Source: Paenibacillus camelliae
GTDB taxonomy: Bacteria; Bacillota; Bacilli; Paenibacillales; Paenibacillaceae
Assembly: GCF_023715345.1 (NCBI RefSeq)
Contig: NZ_JAMBNY010000017.1
Location: 1-64,000 of the forward strand
Direction: 5' to 3'
Length of the DNA: 64,000 nucleotides
Shown here: piece by piece, positions 10,413-19,551 of the stretch
Numbering within the stretch: position 1 is the stretch's first letter
Layout: every line of letters begins with the position of its first letter
Program-made: the position numbers and the translations under genes
Notes under the pieces: model-generated
Seen by the model: only the letters and a program-made list of their open reading frames with translations
Databases searched by the model: none
Told to the model about the DNA's origin: nothing

Positions 10413-10449
10413 AAAAAAAGTGACACCCGTAGCACGGGGGCACTTTTCT
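10413..10449 (-). terminator. pyrG leader attenuator
   Basis: Minus-strand hairpin AAAAGTG-CC-CCCGT / ACGGG-TGT-CACTTTT followed by seven T. It lies between the presumed pyrG start site (10500) and the pyrG start codon (10298). The 5' arm contains CCCCC, which could pair with a G-extended transcript 5' end, as in the B. subtilis pyrG attenuation mechanism. Confidence 0.8.
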
Positions 10450-10499
10450 CATTCTGGTATATAAATAATACATAGATATGTTAAGCTGTTTGTTTAGCC

Positions 10500-10537
10500 C
10501 ATAGGATAGTTTACCTTCCCGTATAGGCTCGTGTCAA
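10500..10537 (-). promoter_or_regulatory. pyrG promoter with GGGCT transcription start
   Basis: Minus strand TTGACA (10537-10532), 18-base spacer, TAAACT (10513-10508), seven bases, then GGGCT starting at 10500. An initially transcribed GGGC at pyrG is the hallmark of CTP-sensitive reiterative transcription in Gram-positive bacteria. Confidence 0.75.
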
Positions 10538-10602
10538 GCAATTCTGAAGGCTAGACACAAATTCGCAACGTTTGAATCAGCTTATAATAGGAAGCCCTGA
10601 AA

Positions 10603-11139
10603 TTACTTATCCTCTTCCTCAAAATCTTCGAATTCTTCTTCCTCTTCTTCCTCTTCTTCAAGAGACATATCTTCGTCCTCTACTTCGTCAAGCTCAACAT
10701 CTTCTTCGACTTCCTCATCCGATTCGCTGAACTCATCCTCTTCCTCATCATAGGAGTCAAAGCCGTCCTCTTCGGATTCGAATGCATCCTCTTCGATATA
10801 CTCATCTTCTTCATCAAGATCATCGTCATCATTAATAATACGTGTACGTTTCGTATTTCCAACTGGATCTTCTGCACGCTCAACTGGATACCAGCGCTTT
10901 AAACCCCATATATTGTTACCAACACAAGCAAAACGTCCATCAATATTGATTTCTGTGTAAACCTGAGCAATAAATTGGTTAATATCCTCATCAGTAATAC
11001 CACGCAGCTTCGCTACCTCCATGATGAGGTCTCGATAATAGTGTGGAGTATTCGCTACTTTTAATACCTCAAACGCTAAATCAACCAACGGCATCTCGCG
11101 AATACGCTCTGGGTCAATCTTCAATGTGATTCCGCTCAT
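10603..11139 (-). CDS. rpoE: DNA-directed RNA polymerase delta subunit
   Basis: Accessory RNA polymerase subunit of Firmicutes that increases recycling of polymerase and makes initiation sensitive to the initiating nucleotide. The first ~95 residues form the folded HARE-HTH-like domain (MPLVDLAFEVLK, YRDLIMEVAKLRG, GRFACVGNNIWGLKRWYPV); the remaining ~85 residues are almost all Asp/Glu with few basic residues, as is typical. An open frame runs 17 codons further upstream, but the ATG before SGITLKID has GAGAGGAT eight bases upstream, giving 178 residues. A separate transcription unit from pyrG, which has its own promoter. Confidence 0.95.
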   Translation of the reverse strand: MSGITLKIDPERIREMPLVDLAFEVLKVANTPHYYRDLIMEVAKLRGITDEDINQFIAQVYTEINIDGRFACVGNNIWGLKRWYPVERAEDPVGNTKRTRIINDDDDLDEEDEYIEEDAFESEEDGFDSYDEEEDEFSESDEEVEEDVELDEVEDEDMSLEEEEEEEEEFEDFEEEDK

Positions 11140-11287
11140 CTTAACACATCCTCTCTTGCTATCTGAATAAGTTGAATAGGTCCCTCTCAATTAACAATAG
11201 TCAAACTATAGTAAACATTATTTCCTTTAAAAATGCAAGTTGTAACATGGACGTGATATTTATTTTTTTTGGAGCGTATGTAAAGGC

Positions 11288-11315
11288 AAAAAAGCGACAG
11301 GATTTCTCCTGTCGC
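11288..11315 (-). terminator. Terminator-like hairpin upstream of rpoE
   Basis: GCGACAGGA/TCCTGTCGC stem with TTTTTT on the minus strand. A second perfect hairpin TCTGCCGATCC/GGATCGGCAGA (11331-11360) lies immediately upstream of it. No minus-strand gene ends here: argS has its own terminator at 12437-12471. The pair may catch read-through or form part of a long rpoE leader. Confidence 0.6.
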
Positions 11316-11456
11316 AATTGACTGTATCCTTCTGCCGATCCTCCAGCTTGGATCGGCAGAATAGATGAGCATAAAGCTCTTTCTATATGTTATGAGCCAG
11401 CATTAAAATTGACACGGTAATAAGCCTAAACTTTGAAAAAAAAGGCAGATGCATAA

Positions 11457-11484
11457 ACACCCTCATGTAACTTCTCATACAATA
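11457..11484 (+). promoter_or_regulatory. Possible sigma-K promoter of the S8 protease gene
   Basis: AC (11457-11458), 17 bases, CATACAATA (11476-11484), matching the sigma-K pattern AC-N16/17-CATANNNTA. It lies 33 bases ahead of the protease start codon. A sigma-A like TTGACA at 11409-11414 lacks a good -10. Weak statistical support because the consensus is short. Confidence 0.35.
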
Positions 11485-11517
11485 TTGAACATTGTTTATT
11501 GAGGAGGATGCTTTGCC

Positions 11518-12423
11518 ATGAATTCAAAGAAGTATGACGATGCAATCATTCAGCTTCATACCTCCGCTACTCGAAAATTAGTGAATAACGGTATTCCATG
11601 GGGAGTTGATAAAATAAAAGCACCCCAGGCATGGACATTTTCCACAGGTAGAAACATAAAAATCGGCGTCATCGATACAGGCATAGATTATCACCACCCT
11701 GCCCTGCGAGGCTCTATATTACCCGGCATCAATTTAGTTGAGTCTAATCGTCCGCCCGTCGATGATAATGGTCATGGTACCCATATTGCAGGAACTATCG
11801 CTGCGGCCAATGCTGCTCACGGTATGATTGGTGTAGCTCCTCATGCACTAATCGCCCCGGTGAAGGCCTTTGACCAGTATGGGAGCGCATATGTATCTGA
11901 TATCGTGCAGGCGATTGATTGGTGTGTGCGCAATAAGATGAACATCATCAACATGAGCTTTGGTATGCGCACAAAGAGCAGATCGATGTTAAATGCCGTT
12001 AATCGTGCGTATCAAAAAGGTGTCATTATTATCGCATCCTCAGGAAACGACAGTAAACGCAAGTCTATCGATTATCCCGCACGTTACCTCCACACGGTTG
12101 CCGTCGGTGCGACCAATGCCAATCGCAAGGTAGCTCCATTTTCTAATCGTGGCGAATATATTGATATTTATGCACCTGGCGATCGAATCGTATCTGCTTG
12201 GCTTAATAATGAATATCATGAAATGAACGGAACAAGCATGGCTACGTCACATGTAAGCGGAGCTGTTGCACTATTACTCGAGTTATATCCACAGCTCCGT
12301 CCAGGTGATATTAAAGCAGTACTCAAACGTTCCATGCAGCCATTAAAGTATACAAAATCCCGTAAAGCAGGCGAGCTTGACGTTATGAAGATGCTTAACG
12401 CTGCGAAAGAATTATATGGTTAA
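11518..12423 (+). CDS. Intracellular subtilisin-type serine protease (peptidase S8)
   Basis: A 301-residue subtilase with a complete catalytic triad: Asp in IGVIDTGIDYHHPAL (about residues 50-64), His in DDNGHGTHIAGT (81-92) and Ser in NGTSMATSHVSGA (about 238-250). There is no signal peptide and no long propeptide, which together with the length points to the intracellular (Isp/AprX-like) type that degrades cytoplasmic proteins, often in stationary phase or sporulation. The start has GAGGAGG about 10 bases upstream. It is a lone plus-strand gene between argS and rpoE, both on the minus strand, and may be under mother-cell control. Confidence 0.92.
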   Translation: MNSKKYDDAIIQLHTSATRKLVNNGIPWGVDKIKAPQAWTFSTGRNIKIGVIDTGIDYHHPALRGSILPGINLVESNRPPVDDNGHGTHIAGTIAAANAAHGMIGVAPHALIAPVKAFDQYGSAYVSDIVQAIDWCVRNKMNIINMSFGMRTKSRSMLNAVNRAYQKGVIIIASSGNDSKRKSIDYPARYLHTVAVGATNANRKVAPFSNRGEYIDIYAPGDRIVSAWLNNEYHEMNGTSMATSHVSGAVALLLELYPQLRPGDIKAVLKRSMQPLKYTKSRKAGELDVMKMLNAAKELYG

Positions 12424-12436
12424 CGAATGGAATAGA

Positions 12437-12471
12437 TAAAAACTGCCGAATCAGTTCGACTGATTCGGCAG
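12437..12471 (-). terminator. Terminator of argS
   Basis: CTGCCGAATCAG/CTGATTCGGCAG perfect stem with TTTTT on the minus strand, lying between the convergent protease and argS genes. It could act on both strands but the T-run favours argS. Confidence 0.85.
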
Positions 12472-12499
12472 CTCTGTTCTATGCTATTAGCTTTAAGCT

Positions 12500-14215
12500 T
12501 TACATATCGTCTTCTGCAGCATCCTCAGCTTGACGATGCATTTGCTCTGGTGCAGATACACCAATTAGCTTAAGTGCATTAACAAGCGTTACCTTCACTG
12601 CTTGCAGCAGCACTAGACGGGCATTCGTTACCTCTACATTGTCCGTTAAAACTTTCTCTGCACGATAATAGCTGTGGAAAATCGATGCAAGATCATATAC
12701 GTAACGAACGATTCGATGCGGTGCGAAGCTGCTAGCCGCTTCACTAATTTCCTGCGGGAACTCTCCAAGCTTACGAAGCAGCTCATATTCATGTGCAGAT
12801 GTTAGCACATCTAGCTTTACAGATTGCAGCTCTGGTATCGCTACGTTTTGCTCTGCGGCTTGACGCAGCACACTGCAAATGCGCGCATGCGCATATTGTA
12901 CGTAGAATACTGGATTTTCATTGGAGGTTGCAACAGCAAGATCCATATCAAAATCAAGATGAGAGTCCATGCTGCGCGATGTGAAATTATAGCGAATCGC
13001 ATCAACGCCTACTTCGTCCATTAGATCCTGCATTGTTACTGCTTTACCCGTACGTTTCGACATCTTAACCTTTTCCCCGTTTTGGAACAAGCTAACCATT
13101 TGTGCAATGAGCACAGTAAGCTTCTCAGGATCGTTACCTAATGCCGCCATCGCTGCCTTCATACGCGGGATATAACCATGATGGTCAGCCCCCCAAATAT
13201 TAATCATGCGATCATAGCCACGGCTATACTTGTCGAGATGGTAGGCGATATCCGGAGTTAGGTAAGTGTAAGAGCCGTCATTCTTAATAAGCACGCGATT
13301 CTTATCGTCGCCAAACGTCGTAGTGTTCAGCCATGTTGCACCTTCTTCTTCATATACATGACCAGATTCCTTCAGCTGCTGAAGGGCTTCAGTCACCTTT
13401 CCATCCTCATATAACGATGTTTCACTGTACCAGATATCAAATTCAACGCGGAATCTTGCTAGGTCTCGCTTAATTTTATCTAGCTCCCGTTCCAAACCGT
13501 AGCCGCGATAAAAATCATATTTTTCCTTGCCTTCCAGCTGAAGCAGTGATTCACCCTTCTCCTCGACAAGCGCTTTTGCAAATCCGATAATATCATCACC
13601 GTGGTAGCCATCCTCAGGCATCACTGCATCCTTACCTAATTGCTGTAAATATCTAGCTTCAATAGATAGTGCCAGATTCTCTATTTGCTTACCTGCATCA
13701 TTAATGTAGTATTCACGGGTAACCTCGTAGCCGGCAAAATCAAGCACGTTGCAAAGTGCATCACCAACAGCAGCTCCGCGTGCATGTCCTAGATGCAAAT
13801 TACCAGTAGGATTGGCACTTACAAATTCAACCTCAACGCGCTGTCCACTACCATCGCCTACACGACCGTAGCGCTCGCTTGCTGTTAATACTTCACCGAT
13901 CACTTCATATAGATAACGATTGTCCATCCGGAAATTAATAAAGCCTGGTCCAGCGATCTCAGCACTTTGAATTGACGCCGCTTCAAGATCCAAATGCTTA
14001 ATAATCTCTTCTGCAATGACACGCGGATTTTTTTTAGCCAGCTTTGTTAGCTGCATAGCCGCATTTGTCGCTAAATCCCCATGCGCCTTATCCTTCGGAA
14101 CCTCCAACACAAACGCTGGCAGCTGATCAGCTTCTACCAATTCCGCCTTCACTACGGCATCGGCAATGGCTTCCTTTACCGTTGCATATAATCGATCTAA
14201 TACATAAGTTGTCAT
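12500..14215 (-). CDS. argS: Arginyl-tRNA synthetase
   Basis: Class I synthetase charging tRNA-Arg. The 571-residue protein has the N-terminal additional domain 1 (about 1-110), the HIGH-type signature [14 protein letters not shown] (about 136-149), the KMSKS-type loop [11 protein letters not shown], and the all-helical anticodon domain near the C-terminus ([11 protein letters not shown]). The start has AAGGAGG upstream. It overlaps the ywiB stop as ATGA, so translation is coupled. No T-box or other leader could be seen between the two genes. Confidence 0.97.
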   Translation of the reverse strand: MTTYVLDRLYATVKEAIADAVVKAELVEADQLPAFVLEVPKDKAHGDLATNAAMQLTKLAKKNPRVIAEEIIKHLDLEAASIQSAEIAGPGFINFRMDNRYLYEVIGEVLTASERYGRVGDGSGQRVEVEFVSANPTGNLHLGHARGAAVGDALCNVLDFAGYEVTREYYINDAGKQIENLALSIEARYLQQLGKDAVMPEDGYHGDDIIGFAKALVEEKGESLLQLEGKEKYDFYRGYGLERELDKIKRDLARFRVEFDIWYSETSLYEDGKVTEALQQLKESGHVYEEEGATWLNTTTFGDDKNRVLIKNDGSYTYLTPDIAYHLDKYSRGYDRMINIWGADHHGYIPRMKAAMAALGNDPEKLTVLIAQMVSLFQNGEKVKMSKRTGKAVTMQDLMDEVGVDAIRYNFTSRSMDSHLDFDMDLAVATSNENPVFYVQYAHARICSVLRQAAEQNVAIPELQSVKLDVLTSAHEYELLRKLGEFPQEISEAASSFAPHRIVRYVYDLASIFHSYYRAEKVLTDNVEVTNARLVLLQAVKVTLVNALKLIGVSAPEQMHRQAEDAAEDDM

Positions 14216-14658
14216 ATTGCTGTTGCCTCCTTCAATAATAAACGCAATTTAAACCTTCCAGTTGATTGTTCTCCAACATAAAGCTCATAATCCCATACTA
14301 AAGAAAATGGAAGCCGCTTAGGCAAACCTAAAACGATATGCTCCATTACATCTTTAATGATGAGCTGATAGGTATAAGCTGCTGTCTCCAGATTGATCAT
14401 CCCATTGCTGTAGAAGCCTTCTCGACGTTCATGTATTCGGTACACTTGCTCAGCGTCTACCGCGCCTTTTCGAGATACCTTTAATTCATTAGACTCATAG
14501 CGCAATAAATGTCTAACCTCTCCAGCATCCGTCTGCTCCGTGTACTTTATGTAAAACGCTTTATCCTTCAAATACCATTCACCAAGCATTTGCTGTGTGA
14601 CGACTTCATTGTCCTGCTCACTTTCGAGCTGTATCCATATCTTTTGTTTATAGTTCAT
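14212..14658 (-). CDS. ywiB: DUF1934 family protein YwiB
   Basis: A 148-residue beta-rich protein with a calycin-like (lipocalin-type) barrel fold in the family's known structures; biological function unknown. Recognised by its place directly upstream of argS, the pattern of alternating strands ([48 protein letters not shown]) and the final [10 protein letters not shown] strand. It shares the ATGA overlap with argS, as in Bacillus. No signal peptide. Confidence 0.88.
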   Translation of the reverse strand: MNYKQKIWIQLESEQDNEVVTQQMLGEWYLKDKAFYIKYTEQTDAGEVRHLLRYESNELKVSRKGAVDAEQVYRIHERREGFYSNGMINLETAAYTYQLIIKDVMEHIVLGLPKRLPFSLVWDYELYVGEQSTGRFKLRLLLKEATAI

Positions 14659-14754
14659 ACCGAACGCTCCATATGCCTTACGTTATATCTTATTACTATA
14701 AACAGTAACGAAGCGAATTTCAATAATTACTGCGGTTAGCAGCAACTAAAATAA

Positions 14755-14804
14755 AAAGCTTGCCTGCACAGACCCACAAGCGGCGGTCTACACAGACAAG
14801 CTTT
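14755..14804 (-). terminator. Terminator of speE
   Basis: AAAGCTTGTCTG / CAGGCAAGCTTT outer stem with an inner AGACC/GGTCT stem; the minus-strand 3' side runs into TTTTTAT. Ten bases after the speE stop. Confidence 0.8.
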
Positions 14805-14814
14805 ACTTTGTTAC

Positions 14815-15642
14815 TTATTTTACGAGATCTTCAACAAACTTCGGCAGGATGAAGGCAGCCTTATGCAAGCGCGGGCTGTAATATTTTGTGTCCAGCTCCG
14901 GCAGTGCAGAAGTGTCCACCTCAAGTGGATCATACTTTTTACTTCCCATTGTAAAGGTCCATAGTCCGCTTGGATACGTTGGAATATTGGCTCCGTATAC
15001 ACGAACAATCGGGAATACTTCCTTCACATCACGATTTACTGTTTGAATAAGATCGGCTTTAAACCAAGGATTATCTGTTTGTGCAACGAAGATTCCATCT
15101 TCTTTTAACGCTTCATAGATTCCTTGATAGAAGCCGCGTGTGAACAGATTAGCTGCAGGTCCAACTGGCTCAGTTGAATCAACCATGATGACATCATACG
15201 TATTTTTATGATCATGAATATGCATAAAACCATCATTAACGATTACCTCAACGCGAGGATTGTCTAGCTCACCTGCAATCGTTGGCAAATACTTTTTGGA
15301 GTATTCAATAACTTTACCATCAATATCAACAAGCACCGCTTTTTTAACCTTTGGGTGCTTCATAATTTCACGAATAACACCACCGTCACCACCGCCTACT
15401 ACGAGCACATGCTCTGGATTCGGATGTGTGAACAAGATGGGATGAGCAACCATTTCATGGTATACGAACTCATCCTTAACTGTAGTCATAACCATACCGT
15501 CAAGAACAAGCATGGTCCCAAATTCTTCAGTTTCAATCATATCTAGCTGTTGGAATTCTGTTTGCTCATTAACATAAGTTTTCGTAATCTTCGCAGTAAT
15601 ACCGAAGCTTTCAGTTTGTTTCTCTGTATACCATAATTCCAT
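14815..15642 (-). CDS. speE: Spermidine synthase
   Basis: Transfers aminopropyl from decarboxylated S-adenosylmethionine to putrescine. The 275-residue protein has the N-terminal tetramerisation strands ([14 protein letters not shown]), the GGGDGG motif in [14 protein letters not shown] (about residues 79-92), the acidic residue after VLVDID, and the catalytic [13 protein letters not shown] two codons upstream also opens the frame, but the ATG before ELWYTE has GAGGG eight bases upstream. Next to the class A PBP, as in B. subtilis (speE-ywhE), but speB (agmatinase), which accompanies speE there, is missing here. Confidence 0.96.
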   Translation of the reverse strand: MELWYTEKQTESFGITAKITKTYVNEQTEFQQLDMIETEEFGTMLVLDGMVMTTVKDEFVYHEMVAHPILFTHPNPEHVLVVGGGDGGVIREIMKHPKVKKAVLVDIDGKVIEYSKKYLPTIAGELDNPRVEVIVNDGFMHIHDHKNTYDVIMVDSTEPVGPAANLFTRGFYQGIYEALKEDGIFVAQTDNPWFKADLIQTVNRDVKEVFPIVRVYGANIPTYPSGLWTFTMGSKKYDPLEVDTSALPELDTKYYSPRLHKAAFILPKFVEDLVK

Positions 15643-15831
15643 GTCCAATACCCTCTTTCTCTCAGTGGTTCAAAAAGTAATTATAGAGTAACAGATCAAA
15701 AAATCAACATAAATTTGTAAATCTGAAGAAATAAATATTTATGCCTATATCCAGATACTGTGAATATCAAACAAGCTAACGCTCCATACTACTGATATAG
15801 CTAGTTATTGCCAGTTAACGAGGTGAGACAG

Positions 15832-17946
15832 ATGTCTAATCAATCCAAGCAACCGAAGAGACCACGCTTTCCGCTATTAGCAGAGCGTTATCTTTTTCAT
15901 ATCATTCGTTTTAACCGCTGGCTGCGCAGAGGCATCATCGCGCTCGCTGTCGTGATGGGACTTACACTTGGCGGCTTGTATTACTTGAAGCAGCAGGATC
16001 TGCCTGCCTCCAGCATCAGCCAAGCAAGTCAGCTTGTTGATCGTAACGGTGAACTAATCAGCTATTTCCATACGGGAGTCAATCGGCGTGCAGTATCGCT
16101 CTCTGAGATGTCCCCCTATGTTATTCAAGCAACACTCGCCATAGAGGATCAACGTTTTTATTCACATTTCGGATTCGATATTAAGGGACTAGCTCGCGCG
16201 GTTATTGTTAATGTCAGCTCACTATCGGCAAAGCAAGGAGCCAGCACGTTAACACAGCAGCTTGCCCGTAATCTGTATCTTACACATGAGAAAACATTCG
16301 AACGAAAAATAAAAGAAGCGATTTATACCGCACAGCTTGAGATGAAATATTCCAAGGATGAAATTCTGGAGATGTATCTCAATCAAATTTACTATGGCCA
16401 TGGCGCTTATGGCATTGAAGCGGCAGCCAGATATTTTTTTAACAAGCCTGCCAGTGAGCTTAATTTGGCAGAAAGTACGATGTTAGCTGGTATTCCCAAA
16501 GGCCCAACATACTATTCGCCGCTAAATGATATGCACAACGCTAAACGCAGACAATCGCTCATATTACAGGCGATGGTGGAAAATGGCTACATTAATGAAG
16601 AGCAAAAAGCGGAAGCCTATCTACAAGTTTTAAGCTTTACGGCAACTGAGGATGAAAACTTAGTCCATGAAACTGATGCTTCTTATTTTAAAGATTACGT
16701 CATTCAAACGGCGATTCATGAGCTTGGAATCGATGAGCAGCTGCTTTATGAGGGTGGGGTAACGATATATACGACGCTAGACAATGAGATGCAGCGCATT
16801 GCCGAGCAACAGATTATTAATGGATTGCCAGCAAGCAGCGAGCAGCAGGCTGCACTTGTGGCGATTGATCCGCGTAATGGGCATATTAAAGCGATGGTTG
16901 GTGGAAGAAGCTACGAAAACAATCAGTACAATCGAGCGATCGCTACAACTAGACAGCCAGGCTCTACGTTTAAGCCGTTTTTATATATTACGGCACTCAG
17001 GCAGCACGAGCTGACCGTTCGCTCAGCCTTCAAAAGTGAGCCTACCGTCTTTACTTACGATGATGGAAGGAAAACATATGAGCCGCAAAACTACGGTGAT
17101 AAGTACGTCAATGACTATATTACTTTACGCAAGGCGATTGCGAGCTCTGATAATATATATGCGGTAAGCACGATGATGCAGGTCGGACCAGAAGCGGTCA
17201 TCGAAACAACAAGAAAGCTTGGTATCCGCTCGCCACTAGAGGCAGTACCTTCACTTGCTCTAGGCACGTCTCCAATCAGTCCACTTGAGCTTGCATCAGC
17301 CTACGGTGTGTTTGCCAATCAAGGTGTATACAACAAGCCGATCTCTATTCTAAAGGTTGTCAATAAAAGTGGTAAGACGATATACGAGGCTAACTACGAG
17401 CCAACGGTTGCGATAAGTGAAGAGGAAGCCTTTTTAATGACCTCTTTATTAGAGGATGTTTTTGAGCCTGGAGGGACCGCACACCGCGTTCAGTCTATCC
17501 TTCATCGACCAGTCGCTGGAAAAAGCGGAACGACCCCAGTTGATGCATGGATGATTGGCTATACGCCAGAGCTGAGCACTGCTGTCTGGGTCGGATATGA
17601 TAAGGATCGTTACTTAACAGTAGCAGAGTCTCATCGAGCTGCACCAATATTCGCGAATTTCATGGAGAACGCGCTACATTCGATTCCTCCAAAAATGTTT
17701 CCAATTCCAGAAAATATCGTTTCGGTATATATAGATGAAGAAACAGGATTATTAGCATCTGAGGCTTGCCCTTCGGACACATTAGAATACTTTCTTGCAG
17801 GCACAGAACCAACCCAATACTGCGAATCAGCTGATGAGGAGCTGACTAGCGATGAGGAAGCTGCTCCACAGCCTTCTATAGAAATGAATGAACACAAAAG
17901 CTACCGCAATTGGTGGGAACAAGTTAAAAAATGGTGGATGCGCTAA
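15832..17946 (+). CDS. pbpG: Class A penicillin-binding protein (bifunctional transglycosylase/transpeptidase)
   Basis: A 704-residue membrane-anchored enzyme that polymerises glycan strands and cross-links peptides. One transmembrane segment at about residues 33-52 follows a basic cytoplasmic tail. The GT51 domain shows EDQRFYSHFGFD, GASTLTQQLARN and the KIKEA..A.QLE helix; the transpeptidase has the Ser of GSTFKP, the SxN motif as SSDN and KSGT. The C-terminus after about 640 is acidic and then basic. Start chosen at the ATG with GAGGTG upstream; the open frame begins eight codons earlier. The position beside speE corresponds to B. subtilis pbpG (ywhE), a sporulation PBP. Confidence 0.93.
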   Translation: MSNQSKQPKRPRFPLLAERYLFHIIRFNRWLRRGIIALAVVMGLTLGGLYYLKQQDLPASSISQASQLVDRNGELISYFHTGVNRRAVSLSEMSPYVIQATLAIEDQRFYSHFGFDIKGLARAVIVNVSSLSAKQGASTLTQQLARNLYLTHEKTFERKIKEAIYTAQLEMKYSKDEILEMYLNQIYYGHGAYGIEAAARYFFNKPASELNLAESTMLAGIPKGPTYYSPLNDMHNAKRRQSLILQAMVENGYINEEQKAEAYLQVLSFTATEDENLVHETDASYFKDYVIQTAIHELGIDEQLLYEGGVTIYTTLDNEMQRIAEQQIINGLPASSEQQAALVAIDPRNGHIKAMVGGRSYENNQYNRAIATTRQPGSTFKPFLYITALRQHELTVRSAFKSEPTVFTYDDGRKTYEPQNYGDKYVNDYITLRKAIASSDNIYAVSTMMQVGPEAVIETTRKLGIRSPLEAVPSLALGTSPISPLELASAYGVFANQGVYNKPISILKVVNKSGKTIYEANYEPTVAISEEEAFLMTSLLEDVFEPGGTAHRVQSILHRPVAGKSGTTPVDAWMIGYTPELSTAVWVGYDKDRYLTVAESHRAAPIFANFMENALHSIPPKMFPIPENIVSVYIDEETGLLASEACPSDTLEYFLAGTEPTQYCESADEELTSDEEAAPQPSIEMNEHKSYRNWWEQVKKWWMR

Positions 17947-18068
17947 TCAAAACTAAATGTTTGTCCAAATTTTGATTAAAATGTGAAAAGTATTTGAACA
18001 ATGTGACGACTTTGTGATATATTAAGACTAAGTAAACCTTTACATCCTTACTAAGGAGTGTGATTGGT

Positions 18069-18356
18069 ATGAATTCCAACACAAAATCAATGAATATACG
18101 TAACGTAATGACAGAACAACCTGATGCATCGAAGCTCGTCAAAATTATGACGATCATTGCCTGGCTCGTATTAGGCATTGGTGTTGTATTGTGTTTGGCT
18201 AATATTACAGAGTTTAATGATCGCAATTGGGGACTAATGATCGGTATTGGTTTCCTAGTAGGCAGCGTTCACATTTACGTAATAGGCACTGCAATCGCCC
18301 TTGTGCACAAGCGTGCCTCACATCAAGCATCGCAAAGTGATGTAAAATCCAACTAA
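18069..18356 (+). CDS. Small two-TM membrane protein
   Basis: Short protein of about 95 residues with two hydrophobic segments, at about 26-46 and 54-78, a hydrophilic Asn/Met-rich N-terminus and a His/Lys/Ser tail; no domain I recognise. AAGGAGTG lies upstream, and the ATG at 18069 is the one at a normal distance from it. It is bounded by the PBP gene on one side and by a strong terminator before qoxA on the other, so it is probably its own unit. A role in the oxidase or in envelope stress would be a guess. Confidence 0.75.
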   Translation: MNSNTKSMNIRNVMTEQPDASKLVKIMTIIAWLVLGIGVVLCLANITEFNDRNWGLMIGIGFLVGSVHIYVIGTAIALVHKRASHQASQSDVKSN

Positions 18357-18373
18357 TTCATTTCGTAACCTTT

Positions 18374-18430
18374 AAATAAGGAAGCAACGCGTCTTCGGTA
18401 GTCGAGGATGCCTTGCTTCCTTATTTTTTT
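18374..18430 (+). terminator. Terminator between the small membrane protein gene and qoxA
   Basis: AATAAGGAAGCA/TGCTTCCTTATT stem ending in TTTTTTT on the plus strand. It isolates the upstream gene from the oxidase operon. Confidence 0.88.
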
Positions 18431-18598
18431 GCCTTTTACCACTGTTTTACAAAGATAAGTATATGTTATGTCGATCAAGTGAAAGATCTTTGACGAATAT
18501 AAGACGAATTATTTACGGAATCGCAAACCATAGAGTCTTTTTATCGATTATTTGTTATCTTAAGACGTAAGTTAAATAATTCAAGGAGTGAAACTTTC

Positions 18599-19522
18599 AT
18601 GAGACCTGTTTTTCGAAAGCTGTCGGCTATGCTAAGTGTCACATTGTTACTAATCTTGACCGGATGTAGCAACGAAAAATACTTAGTACTAGATCCTAAA
18701 GGTCCAATCGCCTCAGCTCAAAAGGACTTGATCCTAATTACAGTGGCGATATGTACTGCGATTGCGATACCTGTTTTTATTATTACAGCAGTCATTGTGT
18801 GGCGGTACAGAGAACGCCCTAACAGCAAAGCTTCCTATAAGCCTAATTGGGAGCACAGCACTAAATTGGAGCTCACGTGGTGGGGTATTCCAATTATCGC
18901 AATCATCATTCTAGCAATTGTTACGGTTAACTATACGTATAAGCTAGAGCCATCAACAGCTATTCAATCGGATAAGGAGCCTATCGAAATTCAAGTCACT
19001 TCACTCGACTGGAAATGGTTGTTCACTTATCCTGAACAAGGTGTTGCAACGATTAACTATGTTCAAATGCCTGTCGATACACCCGTTCGTTTCAAGCTGA
19101 CATCAGATATGGCAATGAACTCATTCTGGATTCCTAGTTTAGGTGGTCAATTATATACAATGAGCGGAATGGCCATGACACTACATCTTCTAGCAGATGA
19201 GGAAGGCAGCTATTACGGCTCAGGCGCCAACTTTACTGGTGAGCACTTTGCACAAATGACCTTCACTGCTAACGTAACCTCTCAAGAGGAATTCGATGCA
19301 TGGGTTAAAGATGTGAAGTCTACTGAAGCTGCCCTAACGGAAGAAGACGTAGTTAAGTTGAAAGAGAAGGGTACACATGAGGTTGCTCAATTCTCCAGCT
19401 TCCCAGACAACGTATTCTATGACATTATGATGCAGTACGTTGAAGAAGGCGAAAAAGGTGCGCATGCACACCATGTTACAACATCCGAAGACGCTGAAGC
19501 TTCTGAGCATCAGCATCACTAA
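18599..19522 (+). CDS. qoxA: Cytochrome aa3 quinol oxidase subunit II
   Basis: Subunit II of the menaquinol oxidase in the cytoplasmic membrane. The N-terminus is a lipoprotein signal peptide with lipobox LTGC at about residues 20-23, followed by the family marker YLVLDPKGPIA, two transmembrane helices (about 45-68 and 96-115) and the extracellular cupredoxin-like domain. The copper-A ligands of true cytochrome c oxidases (CxxxC) are absent in the domain, which marks it as a quinol oxidase. The last 30 residues are rich in His and Glu. First gene of qoxABCD; a weak promoter is likely within the preceding 170 bases but I could not place it. Confidence 0.94.
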   Translation: MRPVFRKLSAMLSVTLLLILTGCSNEKYLVLDPKGPIASAQKDLILITVAICTAIAIPVFIITAVIVWRYRERPNSKASYKPNWEHSTKLELTWWGIPIIAIIILAIVTVNYTYKLEPSTAIQSDKEPIEIQVTSLDWKWLFTYPEQGVATINYVQMPVDTPVRFKLTSDMAMNSFWIPSLGGQLYTMSGMAMTLHLLADEEGSYYGSGANFTGEHFAQMTFTANVTSQEEFDAWVKDVKSTEAALTEEDVVKLKEKGTHEVAQFSSFPDNVFYDIMMQYVEEGEKGAHAHHVTTSEDAEASEHQHH

Positions 19523-19551
19523 TTGGAGATAAGGAAAGGAGCTCAAATTCG

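Noticed and set aside
10680-10883. Met/Lys-rich ORF in another frame of rpoE
   Set aside because: A shadow of the Asp/Glu-rich tail codons of the delta subunit.
11187-11372. 61-codon minus-strand ORF upstream of rpoE
   Set aside because: It includes both hairpins and lacks a Shine-Dalgarno; composition is not coding-like.
15668-15690. GGTTCAAAAAG fragment as another copy of the structured repeat
   Set aside because: Only 11 bases agree with the repeat end, well within chance for A-rich DNA.
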